Counted from the stretch's first letter, positions 35,400 through 45,769 are shown. The stretch: DNA of 64,000 nucleotides from UBA685 sp049890115 (GCA_049890115.1 JBMHCC010000045.1:8318-72317); one strand, 5' to 3'. Made by a program: numbers and translations. Notes: generated from the letters alone by a model not told the origin.

Positions 35400-36029
35400 T
35401 TAACGTGAATAATATTCGACAACCAGATTTGGTTCCATCTGTACCGGATAAGGCACCTCATCCAAGGTTGGGATGCGCACAAATTTTGCGCTCATCTTTT
35501 CATGATCAGCATCGATATATTCTGGCACGTCACGTTCAGTTGAAGCAACAGCTTCCAGAACAGCTGGAATAACTTTTGATTTTTCTTTCAGCTGGATTTC
35601 ATCGCCAGGCTGCAGCATCACAGAACCAATGTTACAACGCTTGCCATTTAGCATAACGTGGCCATGGTTAATCAGCTGGCGCGCAGCAAACACTGTTGGT
35701 GCAATTTTTGCGCGATATAGCACAGCATCAAATCTTGTTTCTAAGATACCAACCAAATTCTGACCTGTATCACCAGAACGACGAACTGCTTCAGCATAAT
35801 AACGCTTGAACTGCTTTTCGCCGATATTGCCGTAATAACCCTTCAGCTTTTGCTTCGCCATAAGCTGTACACCGAAATCGGTAGGCTTTTTGCGGCGCTG
35901 ACCATGCTGACCAGGGGCGTAATCGCGGTTATTTAGAGGAGATTTCGCACGACCCCACAGGTTAACACCTAAACGGCGGTCGATTTTATGTTTTGCGCTA
36001 TGGCGCTTGTGATCTGACTTTGGAGCCAT
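35400..36029 (-). CDS. rpsD: 30S ribosomal protein S4
   Basis: Primary 16S rRNA-binding protein of the small subunit, 209 residues. It has the S4 N-terminal region with RRLGVNLWGRAKSP and PGQHGQRRKKPTDFG, and the S4 RNA-binding domain with ETRFDAVLYRAKIAPTVFAARQLINHGHVMLNGKR. It is outside any ribosomal operon, as is common in alphaproteobacteria, and ends at a strong hairpin terminator. The 5' leader on the minus strand carries two hairpins that could serve autoregulation. Confidence 0.97.
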   Translation of the reverse strand: MAPKSDHKRHSAKHKIDRRLGVNLWGRAKSPLNNRDYAPGQHGQRRKKPTDFGVQLMAKQKLKGYYGNIGEKQFKRYYAEAVRRSGDTGQNLVGILETRFDAVLYRAKIAPTVFAARQLINHGHVMLNGKRCNIGSVMLQPGDEIQLKEKSKVIPAVLEAVASTERDVPEYIDADHEKMSAKFVRIPTLDEVPYPVQMEPNLVVEYYSR

Positions 36030-36056
36030 GATACATTTCCTTTTTGTTGTTTTTGG

Positions 36057-36127
36057 CCCGGTAGTGCCTTATGGCCGGGAACGAAACCCTTATGATAACG
36101 CTCCACTTTCCCAGGAATGATGGGAAA
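36057..36127 (-). promoter_or_regulatory. candidate structured 5' leader of rpsD
   Basis: Within the 5' region of rpsD two hairpins are seen: TTTCCCA/TGGGAAA at 36107-36127 (loop seven bases) and CCCGG/CCGGG at 36057-36079. S4 represses its own synthesis through a leader RNA in several bacteria, so a leader element is plausible; no consensus was matched. Confidence 0.35.
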
Positions 36128-36187
36128 ATAGCGAATTTTGTGGATATGTCAAGAACCAAGGATGAAAAGCAAAGACTTCGCGCAAGG

Positions 36188-36910
36188 CTATGATTTTTCT
36201 AATTTGGTTAAAATGCCATGCCAAGTGCGTAATTCTTGTTTTGTTGGCGTTGCTCTTGTGAAAAAAGCACGCAAATTACGCTTCACCACAGGCGCCATTT
36301 CAGCAGTAGCGAAAAACTCTTTTTCATCAAGCATCGCCTCAAAGCGGCTAAAGAAGAAATCCCTATCTTGCAAAGTGGCTAATTCTGGCCAAAGCGCATC
36401 ACTTTCTGCCGCTTCTGTGCCTAAGGCAGCCATGCGCCATTCCCAGCTTATCATCAATACAGCCTGTGCTAAATTAAGGCTTGAAAATTCGGGATTGAGA
36501 TCAGCTGAAACAATATAATCAGCTAATACCGCCTCTTCATTATCCATCCCAGACCGCTCTGCTCCAAATAAAAAGGCAATTCTTTGACCAGCCTCTTGCG
36601 GCTGTTTGGCAGTCATTTCAGCTGCTTGGCGAGGATTTAGCTCTGGTTTCACCATATCACGTCTACGCGCTGTTGTGGCAAAAGCCAAAGTGACATCATG
36701 CAGGGCAGCGCCAATATCATCATATAATTCAGCATTATCTAGAATATCAGTCGCAGATGACGCCATTGGCACAGCATCAGGATTAGGCCAGCCATCACGT
36801 GGTGCCACCAAACGCAGCTCACTAATGCCGCAATTTTTCATAGCCCGCGCACTGGCGCCAATATTTTCACCCATTTGAGGACGCAATAAAATAATAACAG
36901 GTGGTTGCAT
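36188..36910 (-). CDS. TrmJ-type RNA methyltransferase (SPOUT family)
   Basis: SPOUT-fold SAM-dependent methyltransferase of 240 residues. LLRPQMGENIGASARAMKNCGISELRLVAPRDGWPNPDA near the N-terminus matches TrmJ, which 2'-O-methylates tRNA position 32. GAERSGMDNEEA and LNLAQAVLMISWEW provide the knotted SAM site. A start at 36910 has AGG at the right distance; ATG codons at 36931 and 36976 are alternatives, the former overlapping the cimA stop region. It follows cimA closely. Assignment to TrmJ rather than a related rRNA enzyme is likely but not proven. Confidence 0.88.
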   Translation of the reverse strand: MQPPVIILLRPQMGENIGASARAMKNCGISELRLVAPRDGWPNPDAVPMASSATDILDNAELYDDIGAALHDVTLAFATTARRRDMVKPELNPRQAAEMTAKQPQEAGQRIAFLFGAERSGMDNEEAVLADYIVSADLNPEFSSLNLAQAVLMISWEWRMAALGTEAAESDALWPELATLQDRDFFFSRFEAMLDEKEFFATAEMAPVVKRNLRAFFTRATPTKQELRTWHGILTKLEKS

Positions 36911-36920
36911 AAGAGCCTGA

Positions 36921-38537
36921 TTACGAGCCATGTGGCAATTCAGCTTTATCACGATGCAATTTATAACGCATACCATCTGCTAATGCGATGACAGAGGCAT
37001 CAATAATGTTTGTTGAAACACCACAAGTACGCCAGATATGTTCTTTATCATCTGTAAATTCAATAAGAACACGTGTCACAGCACCTGTGCCTTTATCACC
37101 ATTTTGCGGCTCTAAAATACGCACCTTATAATCAGTTAGCTCAACCGAAGCTAGTAAAGGATAGGCTTCTATTAATGCTTTGCGCAAAGCTGTATCAACC
37201 GCATTAACAGGGCCATTACCAATAGCCACCTCATGATGTGATTGACCGCCAACAACAACTGAGGCTGTTGCTTCAGATTCGACAATCAACTCACCTTTGG
37301 CATTAAAGCGGCGTTCATCCATTACCCGAAAGCGACCAATTGAAAAATAATCTGGCACTTCGCCCAAAGCTTGGCGTGCCATCAATTCAAAACTGGCTTC
37401 TGCTGAATCAAATGACCAGCCCTGAAATTCGCGCTCTTTTACTGTGGCGATTAGCTTATCAAGACGGCTATCTTTAGCATCAATGATAATGCCCACTTCT
37501 TTGAAACGTGCCAGAATATTTGATTTTCCTGTCTGATCAGAGACAAGATAGTGGCGCATATTTCCCACTGTCTCTGGCGGAATATGCTCATAAGTGCGTG
37601 GGTCCTTTTGTGCAGCAGAGGCGTGTAATCCGCCCTTATGTGCAAAAGCAGCAGAGCCGACATAAGGCGCATGCGCATTTGGCACACGGTTTAACCTGTC
37701 ATCGATTAAACGCGATAACGCCACCAATTTTGGTAATTTTTCATGCGGCACATTGGTCTGATAGCCGAGCTTCAGCATCAGATTTGGGATAAGTGTAATG
37801 AGATTAGCATTGCCGCAACGCTCACCAAGGCCATTAATCGTGCCCTGCACCTGACGTGCACCTGCTTTAATCGCTGCTAGTGAATTGGCAACCGCAAGGC
37901 CAGCATCATTATGACAATGAATGCCCAGATTAACCTCTGGCAGAAATGCCTTGGTCTGGCTGACAATATCAAACACCTCATCAGGCAAGGTGCCACCATT
38001 GGTATCACATAACACAACCCATGAGGCGCCGCCTTCATAAGCTGCCTTCACGCATGATAGCGCGAAATCACGATTAGCCTTAAAACCATCAAAGAAATGT
38101 TCACAATCAAACATTGCTTCTCTGCCTTTTTTGACAGCCGCAGCTATTGAATCTCTGATCATAGCCAGATTTTCATCTAATTCGATATTCAAAGCAGTTG
38201 TGACGTGGAAATCCCATGTTTTACCAACCAGACAGGCTGAATCTGTTTCAGCGTCTAAAACGGCATTTAGGCCTGGGTCATTTTCAGTTGACCTGCCGCC
38301 ACGTCTGGTCATGCCAAAGGCGACAAAACGCGCATTTGAAAAAGCAGGTGGTGAGCCAAAAAAGCTATCATCTGTTGGATTAGCCCCTGGCCAGCCACCT
38401 TCAATATAATCAATACCAAAATCATCAAGCGCATAGGCAATCGCAATCTTATCAGCCACAGTAAAATCAATACCTCTGGCCTGTCCCCCATCACGTAAGG
38501 TGGTATCAAATACATAAATGCGATCGCCAGTCATCAT
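36921..38537 (-). CDS. cimA: citramalate synthase
   Basis: Condenses acetyl-CoA with pyruvate to citramalate, giving a threonine-independent route to isoleucine. The HMGL-like TIM barrel begins VFDTTLRDGGQARGIDF near residue 9, contains HCHNDAGLAVANSLAAIKAGA and NGLGERCGNANL, and ends with the regulatory LeuA dimer domain in the last 120 residues. The length of 538 residues and the sequence DTTLRDG with SIGxG... context match CimA rather than isopropylmalate synthase. It converges on nothing and is followed by the TrmJ-type gene. Confidence 0.93.
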   Translation of the reverse strand: MMTGDRIYVFDTTLRDGGQARGIDFTVADKIAIAYALDDFGIDYIEGGWPGANPTDDSFFGSPPAFSNARFVAFGMTRRGGRSTENDPGLNAVLDAETDSACLVGKTWDFHVTTALNIELDENLAMIRDSIAAAVKKGREAMFDCEHFFDGFKANRDFALSCVKAAYEGGASWVVLCDTNGGTLPDEVFDIVSQTKAFLPEVNLGIHCHNDAGLAVANSLAAIKAGARQVQGTINGLGERCGNANLITLIPNLMLKLGYQTNVPHEKLPKLVALSRLIDDRLNRVPNAHAPYVGSAAFAHKGGLHASAAQKDPRTYEHIPPETVGNMRHYLVSDQTGKSNILARFKEVGIIIDAKDSRLDKLIATVKEREFQGWSFDSAEASFELMARQALGEVPDYFSIGRFRVMDERRFNAKGELIVESEATASVVVGGQSHHEVAIGNGPVNAVDTALRKALIEAYPLLASVELTDYKVRILEPQNGDKGTGAVTRVLIEFTDDKEHIWRTCGVSTNIIDASVIALADGMRYKLHRDKAELPHGS

Positions 38538-38630
38538 CCGGTCCTAAATTTTACTGATATGCTTTGTTGCCATTCGTGGGATTGTTGTACTGAAATTAGC
38601 CAAAATGTGCAAATCTGCTCTTTGATCTTG

Positions 38631-39986
38631 TTATGATTGGCGTTGCCAACTTGTGCCATCAGCACTATCAAGTAAGATAATACCTTCATCTGCTAGCCTA
38701 TCACGTATAGCATCTGCTGTCGCAAAATCACGCGCGGCTCTGGCGTCATTGCGCTTGGCTATTGCCTCTTCTATTGCGGCATCATCAAGGCTCTGTGCAT
38801 CACCTGATGTGGCTTTAAACCAGCTATCTGATGGCTGTTGCAGCAAGCCCATTAAACGAGCTGCTGAACGAAGCTGGGCTTTTGCATCCTCATCACCCTG
38901 ATTGGCTGATTTGGCTAATGCGTGCAAAATTGACAATGCCAAAGGGGTGTTTAAATCATCATAAAGCGCGTTCAAGAAATCTTGCGGGATCTCTGCATCA
39001 GCCTGTGCATCTCCTGCGGCTCTATAAAGGCGGTCAAGTGCCTGTTTTGCCTCTTTCACAGCCGCATCAGAATAATCCAACGGCGCACGATAATGCGCAT
39101 TAAGCAAAGCATAACGAACAGCCTCACCACGGTGATTATCTAATGCATCACGAACTGTGGTAAAATTACCAAGCGATTTTGACATTTTCTCACCATCAAT
39201 GGTGACATAGCCATTATGCACCCAATAATGAGCCATATTCTGTGTATCATGCGCACAACAGCTTTGCGCAATCTCATTTTCATGGTGCGGGAATATCAGA
39301 TCAAGACCACCAGCATGAATATCAAATTCAGAACCTAAATAAGCAGCTGTCATGGCAGAACATTCAATATGCCAGCCAGGACGCCCCCTACCCCATGGGC
39401 TATCCCATCCTGGCAGGTCAGCATCTGATGGCTTCCAAAGGATAAAATCCCCAGCATCTTTTTTATAAGGCGCAATTTCAACACGTGCGCCTGCGCGCAT
39501 CATATCAAGGCTACGTTTTGATAATTGGCCATAGTGAGGCATCTCATTAATCGCAAATAGCACATGGCCTTCTGCTTCATAAGCAAAGCCTTTGGCAATT
39601 AATGTTTCAATCATTGCTATCATTTCAGCGATATGATGTGTTGCGCGCGGCTCAATATCAGGTTCATCCACATGTAAGGCCGCCGCATCTTCATGAAAGC
39701 GTTCTATCGTCTCAGCACAAAGCGCATCAATGGCAATTTGTCTGTCAGCAGCGCGCTGATTAATCTTATCATCAACATCTGTGATATTGCGCACATAGGT
39801 CACCTCTGGATAAAGATGACGCAAAATACGAACAAGCACATCAAACACCACTAACGGGCGCGCATTGCCAACATGGATATTATCATAAACCGTTGGCCCA
39901 CAGGCATAAATGCCAACCTTGCCAGCCTGTAATGGCACAAAAGCCTGTTTTTCGCGATTCAGGGTATTATAGAGATAAAGGCTCAT
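38631..39986 (-). CDS. cysS: cysteinyl-tRNA synthetase
   Basis: Class I synthetase of 451 residues. CGPTVYDNIHVGNARP near residues 29-44 holds the zinc-binding Cys29 and the HIGH-like HVGN, the zinc site is completed by GWHIECS and the HHENEIAQ segment, and KMSKSLGN near 264-271 is the KMSKS loop. It overlaps gltX upstream by four bases, so the two synthetases are co-transcribed. cimA follows 93 bases later. Confidence 0.96.
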   Translation of the reverse strand: MSLYLYNTLNREKQAFVPLQAGKVGIYACGPTVYDNIHVGNARPLVVFDVLVRILRHLYPEVTYVRNITDVDDKINQRAADRQIAIDALCAETIERFHEDAAALHVDEPDIEPRATHHIAEMIAMIETLIAKGFAYEAEGHVLFAINEMPHYGQLSKRSLDMMRAGARVEIAPYKKDAGDFILWKPSDADLPGWDSPWGRGRPGWHIECSAMTAAYLGSEFDIHAGGLDLIFPHHENEIAQSCCAHDTQNMAHYWVHNGYVTIDGEKMSKSLGNFTTVRDALDNHRGEAVRYALLNAHYRAPLDYSDAAVKEAKQALDRLYRAAGDAQADAEIPQDFLNALYDDLNTPLALSILHALAKSANQGDEDAKAQLRSAARLMGLLQQPSDSWFKATSGDAQSLDDAAIEEAIAKRNDARAARDFATADAIRDRLADEGIILLDSADGTSWQRQS

Positions 39987-41326
39987 GCCTTATCTCCGTT
40001 AAGGCGTGCCAAAATGCGCTCGCGCCCCATATAAGACAGCAAACCAGCCACTTCTGGCCCTGCATTACGCCCTGTCAAAGCCAAACGTAACGGCATAAAT
40101 AATCCACGACCTTTTACCCCTGTGGCAGTTGCAACCGCACTTGTCCAATCTTTCCAAATAGAGGCGTTAATATCGCCATCTGGCAGCATATCAGCAGCTG
40201 CTTTGGTGACAGCCTCATCTTCGATAACAGGTGCAATTGGCTGATGGCAAATATTCCACCATTGCTCTGCTTCTGCCACGATTGCCAAATTACCGCGCAC
40301 TGCCTGCCAAAATGACTCATCGGTAATGCCATATGCGACCAGCTGATCTTTCACATCTTCAAATTCATAATTTTGCACGATACGAGCGTTAATTTGCGTT
40401 AGCTCTGCAGGATCAAATTTAGCAGTGGCTCTGCCAAAACTAGCAATATCAAAACCAGCTATCACATCTTGCATGCTTGCAAAGGCTTGAACAGGCTGTG
40501 AGGTGCCAATGCGTGATAATAAAGAGGCTAAAGCAACAGCTTCCATGCCATTATTGCGCAATTCCGCGACAGACAGGCTGCCAAGGCGTTTTGACAGACC
40601 TTCACCATCAGCACCAGCCAATAACGCCATATGACCCATATCTGGCACCTTAGCACCTAATGCTTCAAAAAGCTGGATTTGAGCAGCTGAGTTTGTGACA
40701 TGATCTTCACCACGCAAAATGGTTGTGATTTCATGATCACTATCATCAACAACTGAAGCTAGTGTGTAAATCACTCTGCCATCTTCTCTAATAATCACGG
40801 GATCAGATAAAGATGACATGTGATAGGCGACATCACCGCGCACCAAATCTGTCCACTTCACTTCTTCATCAAGCAAGCGAAAGCGATAATGCGGGCGTCT
40901 GCCTTCTGCTTCATAGGCTGCTTTTTGCGCCTCTGTTAGCTTTAAAGAGGCTCTGTCATAGACAGGTGGCCTGCCAGCATTAAGCTGTGCTTTCCGCTTT
41001 AAATTAAGCTCTTCAGCTGTCTCATAACAGGCATAGGCACGGCCATCTGCTAATAATTTTGCCAAAGCATCATCATAACGTTGCAAGCGATCTGATTGGC
41101 GATCCTCACAATCCCAATTCATTCCCATCCATTGCAAATCTGCTCTGATAGCTGTCTCAAATTCTGATGATGAACGCTCTGTATCTGTATCATCAATACG
41201 CAACATAAATTGACCACCAGCTTGTCTGGCAAACAAAAAATTGACTAAGGCTGTGCGCAGATTACCCACATGTAATTTGCCTGTCGGGCTTGGTGCAAAC
41301 CGAACTTTTGGCACCTGCTTTGTCAT
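39983..41326 (-). CDS. gltX: glutamyl-tRNA synthetase
   Basis: Class I synthetase, 447 residues. The N-terminal VRFAPSPTGKLHVGNLRTALVNFLFA carries the HIGH-like HVGN, and GLSKRLG is the KMSKS-like loop near residue 245. The C-terminal anticodon-binding domain follows. It overlaps nadE and cysS by four bases each. A single copy is visible; alphaproteobacteria often use a second GltX for tRNA-Gln, which is not in this window. Confidence 0.95.
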   Translation of the reverse strand: MTKQVPKVRFAPSPTGKLHVGNLRTALVNFLFARQAGGQFMLRIDDTDTERSSSEFETAIRADLQWMGMNWDCEDRQSDRLQRYDDALAKLLADGRAYACYETAEELNLKRKAQLNAGRPPVYDRASLKLTEAQKAAYEAEGRRPHYRFRLLDEEVKWTDLVRGDVAYHMSSLSDPVIIREDGRVIYTLASVVDDSDHEITTILRGEDHVTNSAAQIQLFEALGAKVPDMGHMALLAGADGEGLSKRLGSLSVAELRNNGMEAVALASLLSRIGTSQPVQAFASMQDVIAGFDIASFGRATAKFDPAELTQINARIVQNYEFEDVKDQLVAYGITDESFWQAVRGNLAIVAEAEQWWNICHQPIAPVIEDEAVTKAAADMLPDGDINASIWKDWTSAVATATGVKGRGLFMPLRLALTGRNAGPEVAGLLSYMGRERILARLNGDKA

Positions 41327-43008
41327 GAGGAACTCTCCTTGGGGGATATATGATGCGGCAAAAAGCCTGATGTTAGCGGCAAACGCCTGTCACGACCAAA
41401 AGCACGAGATGTGATCTTGGGACCTGGCGCAGATTGAAAGCGTTTATATTCAGCACGGAATAACAGATGTGATATCCGCATGACAAGAGCGCGGTCATAG
41501 CCCTCTTTTACAATACTATCAATATCAGACATATCTTCGGTCAAGCGGCGCAAAATATCATCAAGCACTTCATAAGGTGGCAAGCTATCAGTATCTTGTT
41601 GATCAGGTCGTAACTCAGCTGATGGTGGCCTTGTGATAATACGAGGTGGAATAACCTCGCCTTCAGGGCCAAGTGCCCCTTTTGGCATAACCTCATTGCG
41701 CCATCTTGTCAGCGCAAACACCTGCATTTTCCAGATATCTTTTAACGGGGCATAACCACCACACATATCCCCATATAAGGTGGCATAGCCAGCAGCATAT
41801 TCAGATTTATTACCTGTGGTTAAAATCATATTGCCAAATTTATTCGACAACGCCATTAACAACATACCACGAAGACGTGATTGAATATTCTCTTCGGTGA
41901 CATCAGCAGATGTCCCTGCAAATAGGCCTGCCATCATATCTTCAACAGCCTGCATACCAGGGCCAATAGGCACGGTATCAATTGGCACACCTAAACGTGC
42001 TGCCATATCATCTGCATCTTCTTTTGAAATGTCTGCTGTATAGCCAGATGGCATCATAAGACAACGCACCTGGTCTGCACCAAGCGCATCAACCGCTAAT
42101 ATCGCAACTAGAGCTGAATCAATGCCGCCAGATAAACCAAGTGCCACACCCGGAAATCCGTTTTTCGTCACATAATCACGAATACCAAGCATCAAAGCAC
42201 GGTATATATCTGATAATTCTTCTTCAGGTGGCGCAATCTGACCTGTTAACTGATAGCTGTCATCAAGGCCTGTTTTGCAATGAACAAGGCTAAGATTTTC
42301 AGTCATTTGTGGCAATCTAGCTGCTAATTTGCCTTTTAGATTAAGAGCAAATGAGCCGCCATCAAAGACCAACTCATCCTGACCGCCGACCATATTCACA
42401 TAGATAAATGGCAGTGATGTCTCTGTCAGACGGGCAACCGCATGCATCATTCGGCTATCTGGCTTATCAATATCATAGGGTGATGCATTAAGAGATACGA
42501 TAATCTCTGCCCCGCTCTCGCTTTGTGTTTCACATACATCTGGCCACCAGATATCTTCACAAATAGCGATACCTATTTTTGTATCTCTGACCAAAACAGG
42601 GCCTTTTAACGCCCCTTGGCTGAAATGTCTTTTATCATCAAATACGCCGTAATTTGGCAGCTGCACCTTGTCACGAATGGCCAAAATAGCCCCATTATCA
42701 ATGATAAAAGCTGAATTATAAAGCTGTCCGTCTTCACGGCGCGGTGCACCGACAATCATAGCAGGACCGCCATTTGCGCTGTGGGCAAGCAATGCCTCTA
42801 TAGCATCTTCCACAGATTGCATAAAATCAGAACGCAATACCAAATCATCACAAGGATAGCCTGATAAAAACATCTCAGGTGATACAATCACATCAGCACC
42901 AAGCGCATCAGCACGTTCGCAAAATTGGATAAATTTACGCAAATTATCAGATACATGTCCCACATGGGCATTCATCTGCGCTAGTGCGATTGCTAATTTT
43001 TTACTCAA
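41323..43008 (-). CDS. nadE: glutamine-dependent NAD+ synthetase
   Basis: Makes NAD+ from deamido-NAD+ using glutamine. The N-terminal nitrilase-like glutaminase domain has the catalytic glutamate in SPEMFLSGYP, lysine in RDKVQLPNYG and cysteine in GIAICEDIWW. The C-terminal synthetase domain has LSGGIDSALV. Length is 561 residues. The start is a TTG at 43008, with AGG some nine bases upstream; the next in-frame methionine would remove the first strand of the glutaminase, so TTG is preferred. It neighbours pncB, the enzyme supplying nicotinate mononucleotide from salvage. Confidence 0.95.
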   Translation of the reverse strand: MSKKLAIALAQMNAHVGHVSDNLRKFIQFCERADALGADVIVSPEMFLSGYPCDDLVLRSDFMQSVEDAIEALLAHSANGGPAMIVGAPRREDGQLYNSAFIIDNGAILAIRDKVQLPNYGVFDDKRHFSQGALKGPVLVRDTKIGIAICEDIWWPDVCETQSESGAEIIVSLNASPYDIDKPDSRMMHAVARLTETSLPFIYVNMVGGQDELVFDGGSFALNLKGKLAARLPQMTENLSLVHCKTGLDDSYQLTGQIAPPEEELSDIYRALMLGIRDYVTKNGFPGVALGLSGGIDSALVAILAVDALGADQVRCLMMPSGYTADISKEDADDMAARLGVPIDTVPIGPGMQAVEDMMAGLFAGTSADVTEENIQSRLRGMLLMALSNKFGNMILTTGNKSEYAAGYATLYGDMCGGYAPLKDIWKMQVFALTRWRNEVMPKGALGPEGEVIPPRIITRPPSAELRPDQQDTDSLPPYEVLDDILRRLTEDMSDIDSIVKEGYDRALVMRISHLLFRAEYKRFQSAPGPKITSRAFGRDRRLPLTSGFLPHHISPKESSS

Positions 43009-43060
43009 TGGTTACAGCCTTTACATCATCCCTGCATCAGATGAACAGGGCATTTGAAAC

Positions 43061-44221
43061 TTAATCTCTTTGCTCAGGTTTGCGGAATAAAAATTCTCTG
43101 CCTAACTTAACCCTATCAACGCCGTCATATTGGATAATATCTGCTGTTGCATAGGTTTCAGACCATTTTTCAGGCAGATAAGAACCTGTGCCTATCATAT
43201 CAACTGGTGCCTTTGCCAATGCAAATATCCGGCATTTATCAGGACCAAAGCCACTTGAGGCAACAATCTTTACCTGCGAAAAGCCAGCATCATCCAGGCT
43301 ATCACGCATGTGCCAAACAGCAGCAGCCGTGACACCGGTACCCATGAGATGGCGTAATTCTTGTTCTGTACGATAGCCGCGGATAGCCTCTGGCACATGA
43401 CGGTCAAGAACAGCATAAGATGATTGGGTATCAAGCCCTTGCATAAAACGCCCACCATGCGTATCGAGCCTGATAGCAAGCTTGCCTGATTTGGCCAAAT
43501 CTGAAAAATGATGACAGACAGCAAGCGCATCATCAATTTCACAGCCGAAATAATCAACCAGAACAGTTAATGGTTTATCAGGAAAGCTGGCGTGAAATAA
43601 TTGTGCCGCCGCCAAAGTTGAGCCAGCATAACCAATCAGCGCATGAGGCATTGTCCCCATTCCTGCCTGATTACCGAAAAAATGCGCTGTCGCATCAGCA
43701 GCACAACCAATAAACCCAGTCGCACCAGTCTTTGCTTTTGCTTTGGCAGAACCAACAGATGCGCCATAGGCCATTAATTCTGCCATATCAGAGCCAGCAC
43801 AATGGCGTGCATCCATCGCCAAAAATGCAACATCTGGCAATTCAACACACATCTGATAGGCATTATAAGCTGCTACGCAAGCTGCCCCAAGCCTTTGCAG
43901 GAATATGGTTTCTAAATCAACAAGCACAGAAAACAGGCCTGTTATGTGAAATAACGGCTCACCTGCCCCAATCCAAGCACCTTCTTTATGCAGCCATTCA
44001 ATGCTAACCTCAGCACCACGTTCATCTGCCATTTGCAACAACCAGTTAGTGGCAAGACGCGGCGCCAATGTTACTGGCCGGCGCATAAAAATCGCATAGG
44101 TAACAATCATGTCACCATTATCGCTGACAATCTGTTTCGTCAGGTTAAAATAGCTGTCAGTCAGCTTTGGCTGATCAGTACTATTTGGCCCTGATGGCAA
44201 ATTATCCTTACTCATAACCAT
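43061..44221 (-). CDS. pncB: nicotinate phosphoribosyltransferase
   Basis: NAD salvage enzyme joining nicotinate to PRPP. Family features are LTDSYFNLTKQI at the N-terminus, GAWIGAGEPLFHITG, and the HGGRFMQG and GTGVTAAAVWHM segments; length 386 residues. Two starts, 44221 and 44215, fit; a weak GAG precedes the second. The upstream gene is DAHP synthase and the downstream gene nadE, 52 bases away, so the NAD genes sit together and probably share a transcript. Confidence 0.9.
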   Translation of the reverse strand: MVMSKDNLPSGPNSTDQPKLTDSYFNLTKQIVSDNGDMIVTYAIFMRRPVTLAPRLATNWLLQMADERGAEVSIEWLHKEGAWIGAGEPLFHITGLFSVLVDLETIFLQRLGAACVAAYNAYQMCVELPDVAFLAMDARHCAGSDMAELMAYGASVGSAKAKAKTGATGFIGCAADATAHFFGNQAGMGTMPHALIGYAGSTLAAAQLFHASFPDKPLTVLVDYFGCEIDDALAVCHHFSDLAKSGKLAIRLDTHGGRFMQGLDTQSSYAVLDRHVPEAIRGYRTEQELRHLMGTGVTAAAVWHMRDSLDDAGFSQVKIVASSGFGPDKCRIFALAKAPVDMIGTGSYLPEKWSETYATADIIQYDGVDRVKLGREFLFRKPEQRD

Positions 44222-44253
44222 CTCTGATATGTTAGGCAGTGCTATTTTACTTA

Positions 44254-45606
44254 CTAAGCACGGCGCTTTTTCATTAAATCAGCGATCAAGAATGACAATT
44301 CCAAAGCCTGGCTAGCATTTAATCGCGGGTCACAATGCGTATGATAGCGATCACCAAGACGTGCTTCAGTGACCTCTGAGACACCGCCAAGGCATTCTGT
44401 GACATTCTGACCAGTCATTTCAAAATGCACACCGCCCGGAAAAGTGCCAAGCGCATCATGCACTTCAAAAAAGCCTGTTACTTCACGCATCACATCATCC
44501 ACACGGCGTGTTTTATACCCTGTTGACGCTTTGACCGTATTGCCATGCATCGGATCAGAACACCACACAACAGCAGCGCCCTCTTCTTTGACCGCTTTCA
44601 CCAAAGGTGGCAGCTTTTCAAGCACATCATCTGCGCCCATCCGTGCAATCAACGTCAAACGACCTGGAATATTATCAGGATTTAGTTTGTTAATCAGACG
44701 GAGCAAATCATCAGTTTCCATTGTTGGACCACATTTCAGGCCAATCGGGTTACTGATCCCAGACATATATTCAACATGAGCCCCGTCAAATTGACGTGTT
44801 CTGTCACCAATCCACACCATATGGGCAGATGTTGTGTACCAGCCTTTTTCATCTGTGATGGTATCACGGCGTGTCAGGCTTTCTTCATAATTGACAAGCA
44901 ATGCTTCATGGCTAGTAAAGAAATCAGTTTCTGCAATTGGTTTTGCTGTGTCTGAATTCAGGCCACATGCCTTCATAAAAGCAAGACAATCATCAATACG
45001 TTCCGCCAAAGCCTCAAAACGCTCTGCTTGCCGTGTATCTGTGATATAGTTGGTTGTCCAGCTATGCACCTGATGCAAATCTGCCATACCACCTTGCGAG
45101 AACGCACGCAGCAGGTTCAATGTCGCTGCTGATTGCTCATAAACCTGAAGCAATCTTTCTGGATCAGGGATGCGAGATTCTTTATCAAACTCAATGCCAT
45201 TGACCATATCACCGCGATATGATGGCAGTTCAATTCCGCCAACTGTTTCAAAATCAGCTGAGCGTGGCTTGGCAAACTGGCCAGCCATTCTGCCAACTTT
45301 AACAACAGGCATTGACGCACCAAATGTGAGCACCACTGCCATTTGCAAAAAGACCTTGAAACTGTCGCGGATATTATCTGCTGAAAATTCGGCAAAACTC
45401 TCTGCACAATCACCGCCTTGCAGCAAAAAGGCATTACCATTTGCCACCTCGGCTAGCTGTGAGCGCAGATTTTGCACCTCGCCAGCAAAAACAAGAGGCG
45501 GTTTTTTGGCTAATTTTGCTTCAACGTCCTTTACCTTTTCTTCGTCAGGATAAGCAGGCACCTGAAGAATTGGAAAGTCACGCCAGCTTTGCGGTTGCCA
45601 CGTCAT
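44254..45606 (-). CDS. 3-deoxy-7-phosphoheptulonate synthase class II (DAHP synthase)
   Basis: First enzyme of the shikimate pathway, plant-type class II of 450 residues. It starts TWQPQSWRDFPILQVPAYPDE, typical of the class, and contains LLQGGDCAESFAEF, KVGRMAGQFAKPRS and HFEMTGQNVTECLGG. The ATG at 45606 has GAGGG upstream; the frame extends to 45678. Class II enzymes need a divalent metal through a cysteine in GGDCAESF. It lies alone between glutathione reductase and pncB. Confidence 0.94.
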   Translation of the reverse strand: MTWQPQSWRDFPILQVPAYPDEEKVKDVEAKLAKKPPLVFAGEVQNLRSQLAEVANGNAFLLQGGDCAESFAEFSADNIRDSFKVFLQMAVVLTFGASMPVVKVGRMAGQFAKPRSADFETVGGIELPSYRGDMVNGIEFDKESRIPDPERLLQVYEQSAATLNLLRAFSQGGMADLHQVHSWTTNYITDTRQAERFEALAERIDDCLAFMKACGLNSDTAKPIAETDFFTSHEALLVNYEESLTRRDTITDEKGWYTTSAHMVWIGDRTRQFDGAHVEYMSGISNPIGLKCGPTMETDDLLRLINKLNPDNIPGRLTLIARMGADDVLEKLPPLVKAVKEEGAAVVWCSDPMHGNTVKASTGYKTRRVDDVMREVTGFFEVHDALGTFPGGVHFEMTGQNVTECLGGVSEVTEARLGDRYHTHCDPRLNASQALELSFLIADLMKKRRA

Positions 45607-45769
45607 AATTTTGCCCTCATGCAAATAGTCACTATTCTGTGCCAGACTATAAAGCGAAAGGCCGTGATGGGAAAGCATTTTGCATCAAAAACAAGCTAAA
45701 ACCTTGTGATTATGTCCCATTATGAGAAATTCACTAAAATATTTGCTAAATTTGATTGGCAAATCGCCT

